45,625 nucleotides of DNA from the NCBI GenBank assembly GCA_902606965.1, contig CACLIK010000006.1, positions 1 to 45,625 on the forward strand. The letters run 5' to 3'. Numbering within the stretch: position 1 is the stretch's first letter; each line of letters starts with the position of its first letter. The stretch comes from an uncultured marine group I thaumarchaeote. Lineage in GTDB: Archaea; Thermoproteota; Nitrososphaeria; Nitrososphaerales; Nitrosopumilaceae. Shown here in pieces: positions 9,589-18,137 of the stretch. The notes under the pieces were generated by a model. That model saw only the letters and a program-made list of their open reading frames with translations, searched no databases and had not been told where the DNA came from. A program made the position numbers and the translations under genes.

Positions 9589-10545
9589 CTACTTCACCGT
9601 TAACTCTAATGGTAGATTCAAGTTTCCAAATGGTTCAGTGATTTTTAGAAAATACTCACTGGATGCATCATAGTTCCATCTTTCCAAGTGTTTTTGTGCA
9701 GGAGGTCCAAATGAGAAATCAATTGAAGCAATGACGTCAGGCTTCATTTCTAATCTGCCAGCGGTAACAGTATTAGTAGAATATGGCCAGTCCTTTTTTC
9801 CATCAGTGATTGTGTAATTACATGCAACTGCACCAGTACAGAATATTGAGTGATTTTTGCTATCAGTATTGTGTACTACAAATGTTATGAACAAATTTGA
9901 ATTTCCATCAGGTGTAATTATTACTTGAGATGGAGTATAGTAATAATGCACGGGTCCAACCACATACTTTTTAGAACCCATCATGTATTCAACGCTCTCT
10001 AGCAGATCCTTGAACTCATTTTCACACAAGAAAACTTCTGAAGCCTTGTCATATTCCTGGCACTTTGCAAGCTCTGCTTTCACTTGATTATATTTTGCAG
10101 TTAACGTAGAATCAGAACTTGATGGTGCAGCTGTTGGTGCTGCCATTGCAGGTGCTGCCTGCTCAGCTTGTGGAACTGTCATTATTCCAACTTTAATGAG
10201 ATGTTGAATAGCATTTACAAAGTCATCATCAGAAATTTGATTTCCTGCCCACCAGCTGGCGGTATTTTTAACCCAACCAGGTATTGTTGATTCTGCAGTT
10301 CCAGAAACTGCAGTGGTTGGAACTTCTATAATGTCATTTGAAACAAGCCATTCAATGCCTGAAACAAACGAACCATCGTCAATAATTCCATCAGCCCACC
10401 ATCCTGCGTTATTTTTTATCCAGTCCGGAACACAAACTCTGCAATCAGGTGGTGCATAGTTGCTTGATGTTGATACTTGTGCAGAAGCAATTGGTATCAC
10501 AGCAACTGCTGCTAGTAAAGCAAGTAATGGAATTACTTTATTCAT
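9589..10545 (-). CDS. Secreted protein with WIKNNAGWW repeats and a C-terminal extracellular domain
   Basis: Start taken at MNKVIPLLALLAAVAVIPIASAQ (the ORF-track start is 21 nt upstream); PDWIKNNAGWWADGIIDDGSF and a diverged PGWVKNTASWWAGNQISDDDF repeat. Confidence 0.85.
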   Translation of the reverse strand: MNKVIPLLALLAAVAVIPIASAQVSTSSNYAPPDCRVCVPDWIKNNAGWWADGIIDDGSFVSGIEWLVSNDIIEVPTTAVSGTAESTIPGWVKNTASWWAGNQISDDDFVNAIQHLIKVGIMTVPQAEQAAPAMAAPTAAPSSSDSTLTAKYNQVKAELAKCQEYDKASEVFLCENEFKDLLESVEYMMGSKKYVVGPVHYYYTPSQVIITPDGNSNLFITFVVHNTDSKNHSIFCTGAVACNYTITDGKKDWPYSTNTVTAGRLEMKPDVIASIDFSFGPPAQKHLERWNYDASSEYFLKITEPFGNLNLPLELTVK

Positions 10546-10618
10546 GTAGCATACTGGCGCCACCACTATAATATAAACTGGTGCTAACTTTACTTACTAG
10601 TGCTAACTAGCAAATAGA

Positions 10619-11455
10619 TCAGACAAAAATTATCGATGCATAACCAACAACTGAGCTTTTGTCACCTGAAATGTCACCACTGGTGGCATATTTCAGCAGT
10701 TTTCCCTCAGTAGCACCAAGTTCCTTACAGGCAATCATGGTAGACGCTATCGCACCATATCCACATGCAGTCACATGCTTTTCATACAAAACTTTGTAAA
10801 ATTCATCAACGTCCAGCTTCAGAATCGGTTCAATCAGTGCCATGTCTTGTTTATGTGCAAATTCATTTTCTTCGTAATGCGTAAAATCAGATGAACCAAT
10901 CAACAAGACATCCTTTTTTTTGGCGAGTTCTGCAATTGCGGAGCCCACTTGTGTTGCTGTTTTTTGTTCTTGAGTAATTAGAGAGACAGGAAGTATCTTC
11001 ATTTCATTAGGAAATGTTTCTTGGAGTATAGGGATCTGCACTTCAATACTGTGCTCTTTTGAGTGAGAGAAAGAGTCAAGTTCCAATATACCTAGATACT
11101 CTCTTAGTTCCAATGCAGATTCCGAATCAACTTTAACCAAACCAAGTGGAGTCTTCCAACTAGAATCAACCATGGACGCAACATTTTGTCCAATTCCGTA
11201 GTGATTAGGGCCAGTAATTATTGCTAGTTTGCTTTTAGACAATGAGATTGCATAGAATGAGTGGCAGGCAACAGGACCAGAATAGACGAATCCTGCATGT
11301 GGGCATATCACACCGTAAATCTTTTGTTCAGAATCTGTCGGTGGTATTTTACCAGGACCAAATTCATGCAAAAAGCATTCATGTATGAGATCTTTTAGTC
11401 CCTTTTCATCTCCAGGATAAAACGTTCCAGATACCGCCGGCGTCCTAACTTCCAT
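10619..11455 (-). CDS. amrB: AmmeMemoRadiSam system protein B (MEMO1 family)
   Basis: VRTPAVSGTFYPGD...YGVICPHAGFVYSGPVACHSF...ITGPNHYG...VLLIGSSDFTHYE. Start taken at MEVRTPAVSG. Confidence 0.93.
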   Translation of the reverse strand: MEVRTPAVSGTFYPGDEKGLKDLIHECFLHEFGPGKIPPTDSEQKIYGVICPHAGFVYSGPVACHSFYAISLSKSKLAIITGPNHYGIGQNVASMVDSSWKTPLGLVKVDSESALELREYLGILELDSFSHSKEHSIEVQIPILQETFPNEMKILPVSLITQEQKTATQVGSAIAELAKKKDVLLIGSSDFTHYEENEFAHKQDMALIEPILKLDVDEFYKVLYEKHVTACGYGAIASTMIACKELGATEGKLLKYATSGDISGDKSSVVGYASIIFV

Positions 11456-12035
11456 TGGTTTCCTCCTTGTATACAATCCCCTCAAACTTTTCAATTTTCA
11501 CTTTTTCATTTTTCCAAGTATTCTTTTCCAACCCAGCCTTTTCACATGTATGCTGGAGAAATTCTTCCACATTCCAACCATATTCGACAGGAACTTGCGG
11601 CAATAGCAGACCTGATGAAAAAGAGTTTCTTATGATCAGACCATCCCTTCCAACTTTGATCTTCTCCAAGTATTCCATAGGATCAGTTACAGTGATCTCA
11701 ACTGGTGGTGTGAGAACGGTTACTTCAAACACAATGCCATTCAGCTCATTTGTTTTTACTGGTGAGAATCTTGGGTCCTCTGTGGCTGCAGCAATTGCTG
11801 CATCTATTATTCCATGAGATAGTTTTTTGTCAGGCATCGGAAATCCGATGCAGCCTCGTAATCCATCAGCGTTGTTTAAGGTAACAAACACGCCTGCATT
11901 AAAAGAGAATTTTTTCTCACGTTCTGATTCTAATTTCATTCTCTTACCATTTGAAAGAAATTCAGTAACAGCCATTCGTGCAGTCTTGACCAAGAAAACC
12001 CCATCTGAATCAGATAATTGGGTATCTTCAGGCAT
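11445..12035 (-). CDS. amrA: AmmeMemoRadiSam system protein A (AMMECR1 family)
   Basis: FVTLNNADGLRGCIGFPMPDKKLSHGIIDAAIAAATEDPRFSPV...FEVTVLTPPVEI...GRDGLIIRNSFSSGLLLPQVPVEYGWNVEEFLQHTC. Confidence 0.95.
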   Translation of the reverse strand: MPEDTQLSDSDGVFLVKTARMAVTEFLSNGKRMKLESEREKKFSFNAGVFVTLNNADGLRGCIGFPMPDKKLSHGIIDAAIAAATEDPRFSPVKTNELNGIVFEVTVLTPPVEITVTDPMEYLEKIKVGRDGLIIRNSFSSGLLLPQVPVEYGWNVEEFLQHTCEKAGLEKNTWKNEKVKIEKFEGIVYKEETNGS

Positions 12036-12094
12036 ATATCATCAACCCAATTGTATTAAAAAAACATTAAATTTTACAAATTATTCTTTAACAC

Positions 12095-12301
12095 ATGCCA
12101 GAACCAATTATGGCAATAGCCGCGTTAGCTGTAATCACTATAGCATTGATAGGTCAGGCTATTGAAATGCGAAAGATACGTGTGAGAACGCATGGCGAGG
12201 ACTCGATAGGCAGCCCAAACATATTCTTGGATAAAAGAAATTTCAAATGGTATGGAATGATTGTTGTAGGATTTGGTTTAGCATATGCAGCGCAGTTTTA
12301 G
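12095..12301 (+). CDS. Small membrane-associated hypothetical protein
   Basis: 68 aa with hydrophobic N- and C-terminal segments; ATG after an AT-rich promoter-like region; stop overlaps the convergent gene. Confidence 0.65.
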   Translation: MPEPIMAIAALAVITIALIGQAIEMRKIRVRTHGEDSIGSPNIFLDKRNFKWYGMIVVGFGLAYAAQF

Positions 12302-12606
12302 TTATAATCCACTTCTAAAACTACTCTGGGTTCATTCGCACGTTTTTCATCATCATACTTTAATTGAGATATTTTCTTGCAAAGAGAATCATCACTGACC
12401 AAGCTAGCCTTTCCAGCAAAACTTTGTCCATCAAATTCTATTTTTACATCTGGATTTTTTTGCGCATTCTTCAACCAATCACTGTTTGTATTTCTTCGTG
12501 AGAAGTACAACTTTCCCTCATGTTTGACGGCAAGAAGCCATACCCTATGCGTCTTTCCAGTATCCCTACCCTTTGTTTCTAAGATTGCCTTAAACCTCAT
12601 TCTCAA
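12298..12606 (-). CDS. Pyridoxamine 5'-phosphate oxidase/F420-type split-barrel protein
   Basis: 102 aa: GRDTGKTHRVWLLAVKHEGKLYFSRRNTNSDWLKNAQKNPDVKIEFDGQSFAGKASLV. Confidence 0.72.
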   Translation of the reverse strand: MRMRFKAILETKGRDTGKTHRVWLLAVKHEGKLYFSRRNTNSDWLKNAQKNPDVKIEFDGQSFAGKASLVSDDSLCKKISQLKYDDEKRANEPRVVLEVDYN

Positions 12607-12610
12607 TCAT

Positions 12611-13753
12611 CTATGATAGTAATTTTAGAATTTCATCAACCCTGCAATCCGTTCTGAATCCAGTTGGATTAAGCGAAGTTGGACTTGCTACAAATCCAGC
12701 GTCTTGGAGTTTTTCAATCATATTTTTCATTTTGAGCGGAGCCTTTTGCATTTTTGATGCAATTTCATCAAGTGTATAATATGTTGCTGGCATTTCTGAT
12801 TCTAGAATACATTTTTCTAAGATTTTTTCACATCTCTTATCCACTGTAAGCTTTGGAAGCATTTCATTCATTTTCATTACAAATTCTTTTTCAAACAATG
12901 GTCCTATCCATAATGGTCCAGCAACTTCTAGCTTAGAATTACAAATATTACAAATCTCTTCCTGTTTCATAATAGCTTTTCTGCTTCCACATGATTTGCA
13001 ATGTATGATATATCCAAGCTGCTCCTTTTGTTCTGGCTTGTTTAAAATTTTAAGATACGTCCTGTAATAGTGCATGTCATGTTGCACAAACTGTGGAATT
13101 ATCTGAATATCTAATCTTCCTGCAACATATTCCAAGCAGCCTAGGATTAGTCTAATTGCAATTTCGTTAGAGTATTCTGTTTTTATTGGCACGCCATGGT
13201 ATTTTCTTTGGCATGATCTTTTTGACAGCCCATGTAATACCTGCAAGTCTGTAGCAGTAACTGACAGCATACCACCATGCATTGTGGCACGAATCGCACA
13301 GTCAAAATATTTTGTTGGTGAGCCAAAAGGATCAACATCCACAATCGAACCCCTCATGCCTTTCTTCGAGTAAGATCCAAAAAACTGGCATATCTCTTTC
13401 TCAGATGTTTCAAGATTTGAAATCTCATTTAGTTTCATGGAATCCAGTGCAATGTCCAAGCCTTCAGAATTGATATCATTAGTCACAACCGCTTCCACAT
13501 CTGTAATTTCATTTGCAACTCTGAGTGATCTGGCACCAAGACCAGCTAACCCGTCTAGGAATATTTTTGGCTTGTCAAAATTTTCCCAAAAAGCAGAATA
13601 GGCTAAAATTGAGAAATCACGGTTCAATTTGGCAGCAGGGTTGAAAAAAGCGGGTTCCTTTGGTGGAACTTTCTCATCTAGTGATTTTTCTGGAACAAGA
13701 ATTTTTGTTGTACCCTCCGTTATCTCTACTAGTTTTTCTTCTGTTCTTTGCAA
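12611..13753 (-). CDS. trm1: tRNA (guanine(26)-N(2))-dimethyltransferase
   Basis: FFNPAAKLNRDFSILAY, FLDGLAGLGARSLRVANE, IVDVDPFGSPTKYFDCAIRAT, GGMLSVTATDLQVLHG, CxxC zinc ribbon. Confidence 0.95.
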   Translation of the reverse strand: MQRTEEKLVEITEGTTKILVPEKSLDEKVPPKEPAFFNPAAKLNRDFSILAYSAFWENFDKPKIFLDGLAGLGARSLRVANEITDVEAVVTNDINSEGLDIALDSMKLNEISNLETSEKEICQFFGSYSKKGMRGSIVDVDPFGSPTKYFDCAIRATMHGGMLSVTATDLQVLHGLSKRSCQRKYHGVPIKTEYSNEIAIRLILGCLEYVAGRLDIQIIPQFVQHDMHYYRTYLKILNKPEQKEQLGYIIHCKSCGSRKAIMKQEEICNICNSKLEVAGPLWIGPLFEKEFVMKMNEMLPKLTVDKRCEKILEKCILESEMPATYYTLDEIASKMQKAPLKMKNMIEKLQDAGFVASPTSLNPTGFRTDCRVDEILKLLS

Positions 13754-13800
13754 TAGTTCTCTTGAATTCTTTTTACCTATAACGGTTAATACTCCTAAAA

Positions 13801-14439
13801 ATGAAAAACCGTATGCAGATTTGTGGAGTTGATGAGGCAGGAAGAGGTTCCATGTTGGGTCCCTTGGTTATAGCAGGCATTACCATATCCAAATCAAAAA
13901 TCAAACTATTGAAAAAATTGGGTGTACGAGATTCAAAGAAGCTCTCACCTGCGGCAAGGGAATATCTTTACAAGAAAATCATTGAGACGGTTGATGACTA
14001 TCATGTGATAAGAATTCCTCCGCGGGTAATTGACAAGAGTGTTGCAAATCATTCGCTGAATCATCTGGAGGCGAAATATATGGCAAGGGTGATATCCAAA
14101 CTTTCTCCATCAACCGCATTTGTAGATTCATGTGATGTAAATTCCAAAAGATTTGGAAAAGAGATTTCAGAACTTACATCAAACACGAAGATAAGATCAT
14201 ACCATCACGCAGACAGTAAATTTGTTACAGTCTCTGCTGCGTCAATACTTGCGAAAGTTTCTCGGGATAGGGCAATAATGAGATTGGGAAAAAATCATGA
14301 TATAGGAAGTGGTTATCCATCAGATCCGAAAACCAAAATGTTTGTAAAAAAATCATTACGAAGAAATCATGACATGCCTTTTCTGCGAAAGAGTTGGAAG
14401 CCTGTGCAAATCTTAATGAAAAAAAGAAAATTATCCTAA
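13801..14439 (+). CDS. rnhB: Ribonuclease HII
   Basis: CGVDEAGRGSMLGPLVIAG, VRDSKKLSPAARE, YHHADSKFVTVSAASILAKVSRD. Confidence 0.96.
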   Translation: MKNRMQICGVDEAGRGSMLGPLVIAGITISKSKIKLLKKLGVRDSKKLSPAAREYLYKKIIETVDDYHVIRIPPRVIDKSVANHSLNHLEAKYMARVISKLSPSTAFVDSCDVNSKRFGKEISELTSNTKIRSYHHADSKFVTVSAASILAKVSRDRAIMRLGKNHDIGSGYPSDPKTKMFVKKSLRRNHDMPFLRKSWKPVQILMKKRKLS

Positions 14440-15102
14440 AGACGTAGCTATTACTATCGCATGATCCTTATCATATGGATGCAGGTCAATTGTTTGCCTG
14501 ATCTGAAATAGTGACTCAAGTTTCTTTGTTTCATCTTCAATTACTCTCTTTGGCTCTTTTGTCACATCTATACTTCTGGTTTTTATGATCAAAAATAAAT
14601 AGCCACCAGATTTTAGATATAATTTACAATTTTCAATAGCTATGTCTGTTTGATCTGGCTGTGCAATGTCTACATATACAGCATCAACTTTCTTGTAAAC
14701 AGAAAAAAACTCTTCTGGTTTTCTTGCATCATGAATAATTGGCACAATATTTTTTCTATGCGATGCTACCCTATCTAAGAAATCTCTAGCTACTCTGCTT
14801 GCGTGTTCAATTCCAAAGATAATTCCGCTTTGACCAACCATATCAGAAATATGACTAATTGTAGTGCCAGTTGATACCCCAAGATACAAGACATCAGATT
14901 TTTCTATGAAAGGAAAGTCTTCTAGCCCATTCATTATGGCAGCAGCCAGTTTGCTTCTGAAGGGATTCCATATTCTACATTCAATTCCCTGATGTTGTAC
15001 AAGCTTTTCATTGTAAACCTGATTTCCAGGTACCAAATTTACAGTTGCTAATTTTTCTTCTCCATCTACCTGAATCCAAAAAAATGGTTTCTTATCTACC
15101 AA
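14431..15102 (-). CDS. flpA: Fibrillarin-like rRNA/tRNA 2'-O-methyltransferase
   Basis: RIWNPFRSKLAAAI, VLYLGVSTGTTISHISDM, VDAVYVDIAQPDQTDIAIENC; next to Nop5. Confidence 0.96.
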   Translation of the reverse strand: MVDKKPFFWIQVDGEEKLATVNLVPGNQVYNEKLVQHQGIECRIWNPFRSKLAAAIMNGLEDFPFIEKSDVLYLGVSTGTTISHISDMVGQSGIIFGIEHASRVARDFLDRVASHRKNIVPIIHDARKPEEFFSVYKKVDAVYVDIAQPDQTDIAIENCKLYLKSGGYLFLIIKTRSIDVTKEPKRVIEDETKKLESLFQIRQTIDLHPYDKDHAIVIATSLG

Positions 15103-16315
15103 AACTCATCCTTTTTCTTTTCGTGAATCGTCCTGATTTTTTTCTTCTTACTTTTGGTTGAGGTTTTGATTCTTTTACTACAGGCTCCTTGTACTTCTCG
15201 CCAATTTCCTTTACTCTAACGTTTAGTTTTTCCAGAAGTGTTTGATTCAAACCTCCTCCATAGATATCAACCCTTGAGGCGATAGCAGCTTTTGCGGCTA
15301 CTGCTCTCGCAATCTTTCCTCTTTGCCATTTGGGTGCTGCATGAACAGTTGCATGCTGGAAAAGAATTCCATGTTTGGGTGGGTTTGCGCCAGTTTTCAA
15401 GGAACGAAACAGTGCTTTTTCTGCACCCAAAATTTGAATTGTGCTTGCAGGCATAGTAGCCAATCGCTTTAAGCTTCCAGCATGTGCCAAAATTCTTGCT
15501 CCAACTGTGGTTCCAAGAATAGCAGAGATGTTTGGCGCTTGTTCCTTCATTTGTTCTTCAACATGTTCCTCAATATTTTTTCTAAGCTCAAAAAGATTCA
15601 AAATCTGTTTAGCCAAAGATTCAACCATCGTAAAATTTTTTTCCGAAATATTTCCGCCCCTACTTTTTTCTTTTATCAAACAAAGCATTTCGACTTTGTC
15701 CTTAGAAAATCCAGCATTTTCAAAATCTTCTTTTGAAATATTTTCTCGTTTACCTGATAACACTATTTGTGAATATCCGTTTATGCTATCAATTAAATTA
15801 TCAAGCTCTGGAAAGTGTAAACCATACCATTCTCGTAGTCTAGAACTAATACTGTTTATGATCTTGTCAGTTTCATCTAGCGTGTTTATAGCCTGAATAA
15901 GATGAAGATCTGGGCTTTGTGAAACCTCAGTTACTTTAGATGATGAAAGTTGTGTGGCAAACTCGCGTAGTTTTTCCATTGCATCATTTTCATCATTTGC
16001 AAGCCCTGAATTTACCAATAGATTTGTCTTGGTTGACTGTATGTCATCCATTTGCTCGTTATCCATTAATTGCACATCAATAGATTTTTTTTTCAAAATA
16101 TCCAGTAAGCCATGATTATTTACAGTTGTTACTTGACCACTTGCAAGAAATTTTCCTATTTCACTAAGTCTTGATTCACCTTTTTTAACTGCAATATATT
16201 CTTCGACTGGATTTTTAAAAGGAAACATTTTCAAACATTTCTCGTCATCAAAGACAACAATTCCTAGCTCTGTAAGGATAGTTGAATACATAACAAATAT
16301 CGACTTTGTCCTCAT
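15092..16315 (-). CDS. nop5: Nop5/Nop56-like C/D box RNP core protein
   Basis: APNISAILGTTVGARILAHAGSLKRLATMPASTIQILGAEKALFRSLKTGANPPKHGILFQHATVHAAPKWQRGKIARAVAAK; basic C-terminal tail. Confidence 0.96.
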   Translation of the reverse strand: MRTKSIFVMYSTILTELGIVVFDDEKCLKMFPFKNPVEEYIAVKKGESRLSEIGKFLASGQVTTVNNHGLLDILKKKSIDVQLMDNEQMDDIQSTKTNLLVNSGLANDENDAMEKLREFATQLSSSKVTEVSQSPDLHLIQAINTLDETDKIINSISSRLREWYGLHFPELDNLIDSINGYSQIVLSGKRENISKEDFENAGFSKDKVEMLCLIKEKSRGGNISEKNFTMVESLAKQILNLFELRKNIEEHVEEQMKEQAPNISAILGTTVGARILAHAGSLKRLATMPASTIQILGAEKALFRSLKTGANPPKHGILFQHATVHAAPKWQRGKIARAVAAKAAIASRVDIYGGGLNQTLLEKLNVRVKEIGEKYKEPVVKESKPQPKVRRKKSGRFTKRKRMSFGR

Positions 16316-16379
16316 TAAAAAGTTAACAACAGAATTTGATAATCAACTGTTATATGAGAATAAAATCAAACTATTCAAA

Positions 16380-17291
16380 GTGAAATCCAATCTCTCAACT
16401 TCAATTGGGACTCTGACTCTTGAGAGGCCTACTATTCTTGCATCTGGCATATTGGGCATATCACTTAATGTTTTTGAGCGGTTACATCGTGCTGGAGCTG
16501 GAGCCGTTGTTACAAAGTCATTAAGTAAGGAACCATGGGATGGCTATGCGAATCCAACAATCTTTAGTGTAAAAGGTGGAGGTTGGTTGAATGCAGTTGG
16601 ATTATCAAACCCCGGAGCACCAAATTTTGCAAAAACGATTTCTTCAAACAAAGACGTTCCAATAATAGTTAGTCTAGTTGGATCAGTGGAAGACGATTTT
16701 GATTTTATGGTAAAACAATTTGAAAACTGTAAGGTTTCAGCCTACGAATTGAATCTATCATGTCCACATGTGGCTAAGGTTGGTCTAGAGGTTGGCGACG
16801 ATGTTGATCTTGTGGAAAAAATTATAAAAAAAGTAAAATCACTTACTGACGTACCTGTTATAGCCAAAGTAGGTTTAGGCACTACAAACTATCTGGATAC
16901 TGTAAGTGCAGCATGTGAAGCAGGAGCTGATGGTATTACTGCTATTAACACCATACGTGCAATGGCAATCAATGTTGAAACTAGAAAGCCAGTACTAAGC
17001 AACAAAATCGGTGGTTTGTCTGGAACTCCAATAAAACCAATTGCTGTTAGATGTGTTTATGAGATTTCATCCAAGTTTGATGTTCCAATAATTGGATGTG
17101 GTGGTATTTCAACATGGGAAGATGCTGTAGAATTTATACTTGCAGGTGCGTGCGCTGTACAGTTTGGTAGTGTATTGGGTGAGCATTGGACAGAAGTTTT
17201 TGCTGATATAAATAGCGGAATTCAAAATTATATGGAACAAAATGGATATTCAAGTATAGGTGAGATGGTTGGACAAGCAAAGGAATCCTAA
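16380..17291 (+). CDS. pyrD: Dihydroorotate dehydrogenase, catalytic subunit
   Basis: GTG start; TLERPTILASGILG, NAVGLSNPG, YELNLSCPHV, VIAKVGLG, GLSGTPIKPIAVR, IIGCGGISTWEDAVEFILAGA. Confidence 0.95.
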   Translation: MKSNLSTSIGTLTLERPTILASGILGISLNVFERLHRAGAGAVVTKSLSKEPWDGYANPTIFSVKGGGWLNAVGLSNPGAPNFAKTISSNKDVPIIVSLVGSVEDDFDFMVKQFENCKVSAYELNLSCPHVAKVGLEVGDDVDLVEKIIKKVKSLTDVPVIAKVGLGTTNYLDTVSAACEAGADGITAINTIRAMAINVETRKPVLSNKIGGLSGTPIKPIAVRCVYEISSKFDVPIIGCGGISTWEDAVEFILAGACAVQFGSVLGEHWTEVFADINSGIQNYMEQNGYSSIGEMVGQAKES

Positions 17292-17301
17292 CAGTCATCA
17301 T

Positions 17302-18087
17302 ATGTGTACGATCGAAAAAATTATTGATGAAACACCAACTGTACGCACTTTGATCTTCTCTGACCAAATACTATCCAAAGTTTTACCTGGTCAGTTTGCA
17401 ATGGTTTGGATACCAGGCGTTAACGAGATACCTATGAGTGTGATGATCACGCAAGAAAATGGTAAAGCTGCATTTACAGTTAGGAAAAGAGGTGAATCGT
17501 CAACCGGAATGTATAATCTTTCTGTAGGTGATTACATTGGAGTTCGTGGTCCATATGGAAACTGTTTTGATATCAAAGATGGCAAAATATTGCTAGTTGG
17601 TGGTGGAACTGGATTGGTTCCTTTATTGCGGCTGATAACTTTCTGCAATACTTCACATGATATCACATTACTCATTGGCTCAAAGACAAAGGAAGAAGTT
17701 TTTTTTGAAGATCTGGCAAACAAGATACTTGAAAAAAATAAACATCAAGTAATTGTGGTTACAGAAGATGGTACGTATGGAAAAAAAGGCTTTGTTACTG
17801 ATGTATTAGAGGAATTGATTGGTGAGAATGATTTTAATGCAGTTTATACCTGCGGACCGGAACTTATGATGTACAAAACAGTAAATTTGGCTAGATCAAA
17901 GAAGATTTTTGTTCAAGCAAGCCTTGAACGCATGATGAAATGCGGAGTTGGGATCTGCGGAAGCTGTTGCATTAATGAAGATCTGGTGTGTAGGGATGGC
18001 ACTGTTTTTGATGGGGATCATTTGATACAAAATGAAGAATTTGGTCATTATCAAAGAGCAAAGTCTGGAATATTAGAGGAAATATAG
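17302..18087 (+). CDS. pyrK: Dihydroorotate dehydrogenase electron transfer subunit
   Basis: PGQFAMVWIPG, GVRGPYGN, ILLVGGGTGLVPL, [2Fe-2S] CGVGICGSCCINEDLVCRDGTVF; follows pyrD. Confidence 0.92.
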   Translation: MCTIEKIIDETPTVRTLIFSDQILSKVLPGQFAMVWIPGVNEIPMSVMITQENGKAAFTVRKRGESSTGMYNLSVGDYIGVRGPYGNCFDIKDGKILLVGGGTGLVPLLRLITFCNTSHDITLLIGSKTKEEVFFEDLANKILEKNKHQVIVVTEDGTYGKKGFVTDVLEELIGENDFNAVYTCGPELMMYKTVNLARSKKIFVQASLERMMKCGVGICGSCCINEDLVCRDGTVFDGDHLIQNEEFGHYQRAKSGILEEI

Positions 18088-18137
18088 GTTCACACTCAAA
18101 AGGTTTAAAATAAATAACTTAATTCGGTCGTTAGCGT

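Noticed and set aside
15441-15896. 151-aa plus-strand ORF
   Set aside because: Antisense shadow of Nop5, Ser/Phe-rich with no domain pattern.
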